The position numbers and the translations under genes were made by a program. The notes below the pieces were generated by a model that was given only the letters and a program-made list of their open reading frames with translations, was not told the DNA's origin and made no database searches. From the NCBI GenBank assembly GCA_951230915.1, contig OX579640.1, positions 12,792,981 to 12,856,980 of the forward strand: 64,000 nucleotides of DNA, given 5' to 3'. How positions within the stretch are numbered: position 1 is the stretch's first letter; each line of letters opens with the position of its first letter. Origin of the DNA: Antitrichia curtipendula. Taxonomy: Eukaryota > Streptophyta > Bryopsida > Hypnales > Leucodontaceae. Below are positions 61,192-64,000 of the stretch, one piece after another.

Positions 61192-62812
61192 GGCTTTTTC
61201 TCGATGTATATAAAATGGATGAAGTAAATCCAAGTATGCTACAAAAATAATTTTTATCTATTCTTTAGTAATGAAATTAGCTTGTTTACTTGGTGCTTCA
61301 TAATTTTTGTGCAAGGATCTAAATTGATTGGTATTAGAGCATTTTTTATTTTGGCAAATTGGTAGGAGAGGCAACGTTGATATAGATCATTTGAAGAATA
61401 TTTATTAGAGTGGATATAAGTTGATTTGTTCATAATGTAAGTCAAATTAATACAATGTATTCAAGTGCAATTTTAGTATTATTAATGATGTTTGGTAAGA
61501 ATAGATTCAATTTTATAATTGAAAATGTAGATTCACCAACAAATAGGATTTGCCACTATTCTAAGTTGATTTTGCTATAGTCATTGATGTTTTGAATTGA
61601 AAATCAAGAAATATTATATTTATTTGCTTCAAAAGAGGTTTAAATTCTAATTTGAAGAAATAAATGAAATACATTCTTTGGCAATTTCTTGAAGTGATTT
61701 TATTTTTCTCAAAGATGTATATTGTAGGACTTCTATTTTAACATTCTACAATTGAAATTTTTTTCCTCTAACTTTTAAGGTTGACAATATTATTAAGAAT
61801 TGTAAATTTTGATCCATGGTAATCAATTGTAGTTAATAGAAATTTGACCTTTATTGCACCATCATTGAATATAATATTAATGTTGTTTTAAGAAACCTCT
61901 AGACAAGTAGACATTACCATTAGTAAAGAAAATAATCATGAATCATGAATTGATAATCATGCCCTCCCTAAGAGGTCATAGCTTTTGTGTATTATTGATC
62001 AATACAATGAAAGTTTATCTATCATGAAGACAACAAGATCAAGAGTTTTGACCTTAAAATTTCATCAATAGTAATAGTTTGAACTTCTAAATGTAAGTAG
62101 CATTCACATCAAGAAAATTATTTTCATTGCAAATTGTGAAGAATTGGTTTCATCTCCTTCTTTATATATAGGACATTTGTTCATCTTGTAAGATTAATTC
62201 AAATCATCTTCCAAATTGTTATCATGTCTCATCGCACATTAATTAGATGGAATCTTTGTCGCTTGCTTGCTTTTGGTTAGAATATATTACACACTGGTAG
62301 CGGCTTATGCCACTTCCTACATGACATATTGTAACATAGAAGCTTGCTTCTAGCAACCATTCCATACAAAGTAATTGCTTATCATTGCAACATTGATTTT
62401 TTATGCCCTCACTAGTTTTGTCCATCTTCACTTCTAAATTAACTTTTTGTCCTAACCCTCAACAATGTGGGCTTTATGACTTGCATAGCCCTTCCATCCC
62501 TCTCCAAATGTTAAAAGCTAAATTTCTTGTGTGCTCTTCTCACTGCAAACATGACATCAACATGTCAATTTCTAAGCACAAAAAATAACAAAAACTAAAG
62601 ATAAAGTCTATCCAAGTCTACACTAGAAATTCTTTTACTTTGCACCCTCTGGACCAAGAACTCCAATCACATGTGTTTAGAACTTGACAAGTGGAAGTTG
62701 TCAAAGTGTACATTTTAAGACATATTCAAAGAATAGACCAAAACATGATATAACAGAGCATGATAATAATAAAAATTGGAAGAGCAAGTATGGCAACAAT
62801 GATTTTTACATG
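61192..62812. other. AT-rich intergenic, no gene recognised
   Basis: No supportable gene or RNA. On the minus strand near 62250-62430 there is an open frame without a recognisable domain; it might be a further decayed exon of the coiled-coil remnant, but the evidence is weak. Confidence 0.35.
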
Positions 62813-63999
62813 CATCCGAAATTATTGTTGTAGTTTTTGTATAATTTCTTTGTGATGATGTGCTTGTCTTTGCAACTAAGTCTCCAATCTTTCTTTTGTT
62901 TTGAAAACTTGGTCTTCAACCTACATGATATAATGTGTCAATTTAACCTCAATGATGTTAGAAGACACAAAAATTGCTAGGACTTGATTGACCCAATCCA
63001 AATGCAAATAGATCTCTTAGACTTGACCCTTGTTATCAACAACTCATCTATTAAAATACATTCATGTTGTTGGCATTCAATTAGGAAATTATACAAGTAT
63101 GACTTGGCTAATTGTCTGCAGCAAGTGATCTTTGAATGGAAATCCGATCATAAATAGAGACTATTCATCAACCTAAATTGCATATACATAGAGATAAAAA
63201 TCTAATCCCAAAAATTTGGCTCTCATAACCAAATGTTGTTCTCTATATCCATATATCCATCTTGTGATCTCTCAATAATTACACTCCTATATATGTCATA
63301 ATACAAATGCTATCCTTGAAATGATACAAATAGTATCCTTATATATAAGTTCCACCTTGTCATCATGTTTTAAAATAAAAAATAACTAAAGTTTAAGAAA
63401 TAAATTACAAAAGAATAATCAATTTCAATGGATAGAAACAACCTTTTGTTTTTCTTCCATTTGAAGCTTGAAGATTGTAGTTTGAAGTTGTTGACATTGT
63501 GCCTCATAACTTTGTTGAAGTGTTCTTTTTCATCATCTTTGGCCTTGATATTGCTATGAAGGCTTTGTACCTATGTCAGAGGCACCCAATTGAGTATTCT
63601 GAACATCAATGATTGATAGTGATTATTCCAATTATTATGTCATTGATAGAGAGTAAATACAATGGAAAAGATGTAAGCTCAACATTACATACAAAATCAA
63701 TGTCATGACTTTATAAAGATTACATTAATTGGTAATTAGTAATTAATTACAAGATGCAATTATATTTCTTGTTTTGGAATGCGGCTAGAAAAAAAGGAAA
63801 TACATATAATCTAAAAATTCACTTCACCGCTCTTCACATTTTACAACCTTTGACAACCATTCTCAGCTAACAATAAATGCAGTACGATCAAAAGTATACT
63901 AATCTGATGGAAGTTGACGACTTCATGCTGCACTCAAGCCAATTCTTCATTTTGAAAAGAAATTTGGCATTTTGCTTCGGCCAAACTTCTCTCAGATTC
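62813..63999 (-). pseudogene. Decayed exons of a coiled-coil protein gene (runs to right edge)
   Basis: Minus-strand pieces look like old exons with splice-like borders. The first, 63999-63907, reads ESERSLAEAKCQISFQNEEL then an in-frame stop. The second, 63570-63443 after a TAG acceptor and before a GTTG donor, reads VQSLHSNIKAKDDEKE in one frame and LQQSYEAQCQQLQTTIFKL in another, so a frameshift lies between them. The third, 62920-62813, reads VEDQVFKTKERLET, stop, LQRQAHHHKEIIQKLQQ. Heptad-like, Gln/Lys/Glu-rich content suggests a coiled coil. Stops and the frameshift point to a dead gene, though alternative exon borders cannot be excluded. Identity unknown. Confidence 0.42.
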
Positions 64000-64000
64000 C

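Overview
The window is nuclear DNA from a land plant. The evidence is intron-rich genes with GT-AG splice sites, proteins that belong to plant families (a FLA15-18-type fasciclin-like arabinogalactan protein, a plant-type p24-beta cargo receptor, a plant class-3 lipase of the calmodulin-binding type), and long AT-rich intergenic tracts full of small terminal-inverted-repeat elements. Gene density is low, with six genes in 64 kb. The mostly short introns and compact genes would fit a non-seed plant such as a bryophyte, but I cannot name the species from sequence alone.

Layout. (1) 104-787, minus strand: the first three exons of a homoserine dehydrogenase, running off the left edge. (2) 0.8-10.2 kb: AT-rich repeats, with two near-palindromic CACTA-type MITEs, a GTAAGG-ended element and a four-unit tandem array just before the next gene. 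(3) 11017-12288, plus: a single-exon fasciclin-like arabinogalactan protein. (4) 12.3-22 kb: repeats. (5) 22900-24845, plus: a six-exon FAM192A/Fyv6-type nuclear protein with a predicted U12-type AT-AC intron. (6) 25-30 kb: repeats. (7) 30038-37615, plus: a complete 22-exon VPS35L gene (Retriever/Commander endosomal recycling). (8) 37.6-44.5 kb: nested TTAA-flanked elements. (9) 44567-47258, plus: a four-exon p24-beta gene with a minisatellite in intron 1. (10) 47.3-54 kb: repeats and a possible decayed retrotransposon. (11) 55462-59785, plus: a nine-exon class-3 (diacylglycerol-type) lipase with a polyglutamine tract. (12) 59.8-64 kb: repeats and, at the right edge, what look like decayed exons of a coiled-coil protein on the minus strand.

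The genes do not form a pathway. They are independent housekeeping-type genes: amino-acid synthesis, cell-wall glycoprotein, a nuclear factor, endosomal recycling, ER-Golgi traffic and lipid hydrolysis. The most unusual content is in the repeats. One family (38298-39219) is inserted in another repeat whose uninterrupted relative is also in the window. Comparing the two shows that insertion duplicated exactly TTAA, next to CCCC termini. That is the pattern of piggyBac-type transposons, which are not a usual part of land-plant genomes. All exon models were built by eye from splice signals, reading-frame continuity and family resemblance. No transcript data or searches were available.
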